Positions 63,686 through 64,000 of a stretch of DNA of 64,000 nt are shown one piece after another. Under the pieces are notes generated by a model. It saw nothing but the letters and a program-made list of their open reading frames with translations. It did not search any database and was not told the DNA's origin. The position numbers and the translations under genes were made by a program. The stretch is from Pseudomonadota bacterium (lineage in GTDB: Bacteria; Pseudomonadota; Gammaproteobacteria; Burkholderiales; Rhodocyclaceae). The stretch's first letter is position 1; every line of letters begins with the position of its first letter. Location of the stretch: NCBI GenBank assembly GCA_029776255.1, contig JAKOTN010000109.1, forward strand, positions 1-64,000, in the 5' to 3' direction.

Positions 63686-64000
63686 GGCGAAATCTCCCAT
63701 GGAGTCGCGAAAGAGGGGGCGCGGTCGTCGCGGCGACCGCGGTGGAGAGTGGCGGACGTCGATAGCACGGCCTTGCCGACCACCGCCGGCACGGCATGAT
63801 CGACCGGCCCGAGCGGCGACAGGCCGACCAGGCTGGCGCGCCCGACGCGGAAGCCGGCGTCCAGCCAGCACAGCCGGTGCAGGGTATGCGCCGGTTTGTT
63901 GGTTTCGATCGCCAGTTCGAGCACCGCCTTCAGATCGGCGCTGGCCGCCCGGGGAACGATCACCGTGAAGCGGTGCGCGTGCCGCTGGTAAAAACGCCGC
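63682..64000 (-). CDS. Phage-tail-protein-I-like baseplate protein, C-terminus only
   Basis: The last 105 codons of a gene that begins beyond the right edge. The peptide RFTVIVPRAASADLKAVLELAIETNKPAHTLHRLCWLD and AGFRVGRASLVG resembles the C-terminal part of tail protein I-type baseplate components of contractile tails and eCIS, where HxFxVxxP and KPAHT are typical. It overlaps the next gene as ATGA. Continuation of this strand should show the rest of the protein and the core baseplate, tube and sheath genes. Confidence 0.65.
   Translation of the reverse strand, partial: RRFYQRHAHRFTVIVPRAASADLKAVLELAIETNKPAHTLHRLCWLDAGFRVGRASLVGLSPLGPVDHAVPAVVGKAVLSTSATLHRGRRDDRAPSFATPWEISP

Noticed and set aside
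58226-63799. A very long open frame (1857 codons) on the plus strand opposite the eCIS genes
   Set aside because: It lies antisense to well-supported minus-strand genes. Its translation is dominated by Arg, Gly, Ala and His without domains, as expected when GC-rich codons are read on the opposite strand.

Overview
The window looks like chromosomal DNA of a high-GC Gram-negative bacterium, most likely a betaproteobacterium of Rhodocyclales type. This placement is inferred from gene content: an aceE-aceF-lpd operon whose E3 carries its own lipoyl domain, exosortase-A-associated enzymes, single-domain and fused bacteriohemerythrins, many chemotaxis and GGDEF proteins, and a ThrH-type phosphatase. 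No rRNA or tRNA gene was seen, so taxonomy rests on protein resemblance only.

Left edge (1-3360): a lower-GC stretch that reads as part of an integron cassette array. Four attC-like sites (one cut by the window edge, two degenerate) separate short co-oriented cassettes: one without an ORF, a 196-aa unknown, a DUF4345 membrane protein and a 167-aa unknown. A LysE-family exporter and an IS3-type transposase remnant follow, marking the junction with ordinary chromosome. No integrase is visible; it would lie left of position 1 if present.

3367-19084: a YbaK-type deacylase, the exosortase-A-associated decarboxylase/acyl-CoA ligase pair, a MATE exporter, a Cache-type chemoreceptor, a GGDEF protein, a PAS-GGDEF-hemerythrin fusion, an Ala/Lys-rich lipoprotein, a CorA-like protein with a GMN motif, an aminoglycoside-phosphotransferase-like/P-loop kinase fusion and a DUF4332 protein.

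19186-27542: an MT-A70 methyltransferase and an AcrR-like repressor are divergent from a complete RND efflux operon (adaptor, pump, NodT-type outer membrane factor). An AcrR-type palindrome lies between them. An M48 lipoprotein peptidase with a clear terminator follows.

27637-39524: thrH, purU, an ABC-F ATPase, a bacteriohemerythrin overlapping an orphan hypA, small unknowns, a CHASE2 nucleotide cyclase convergent with a FecR/OmpA lipoprotein pair, and a secreted Cache protein followed by a 4HB chemoreceptor.

39554-46842: the pyruvate dehydrogenase operon with a terminator and a promoter containing an inverted repeat, then a nucleoside-hydrolase-like gene and a 112-aa unknown.

46864-64000 (minus strand, running off the right edge): a tightly packed cluster that I read as the distal part of an extracellular contractile injection system (eCIS). 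In transcription order it has a tail-protein-I-like C-terminus (cut by the edge), two proteins sharing a structural N-terminal module, a 530-aa protein resembling CIS tape-measure/assembly proteins, a CDC48-like AAA ATPase, an Ala-rich coiled-coil protein with a Pro-Ala tail, and three DUF4157 proteins. The two largest DUF4157 proteins end in different putative effector domains: one has a PD-(D/E)xK nuclease-like arrangement, the other a phosphoribosyltransferase-like signature. Sheath, tube, spike and baseplate genes would be expected beyond position 64000. This cluster is the most interesting content of the window.
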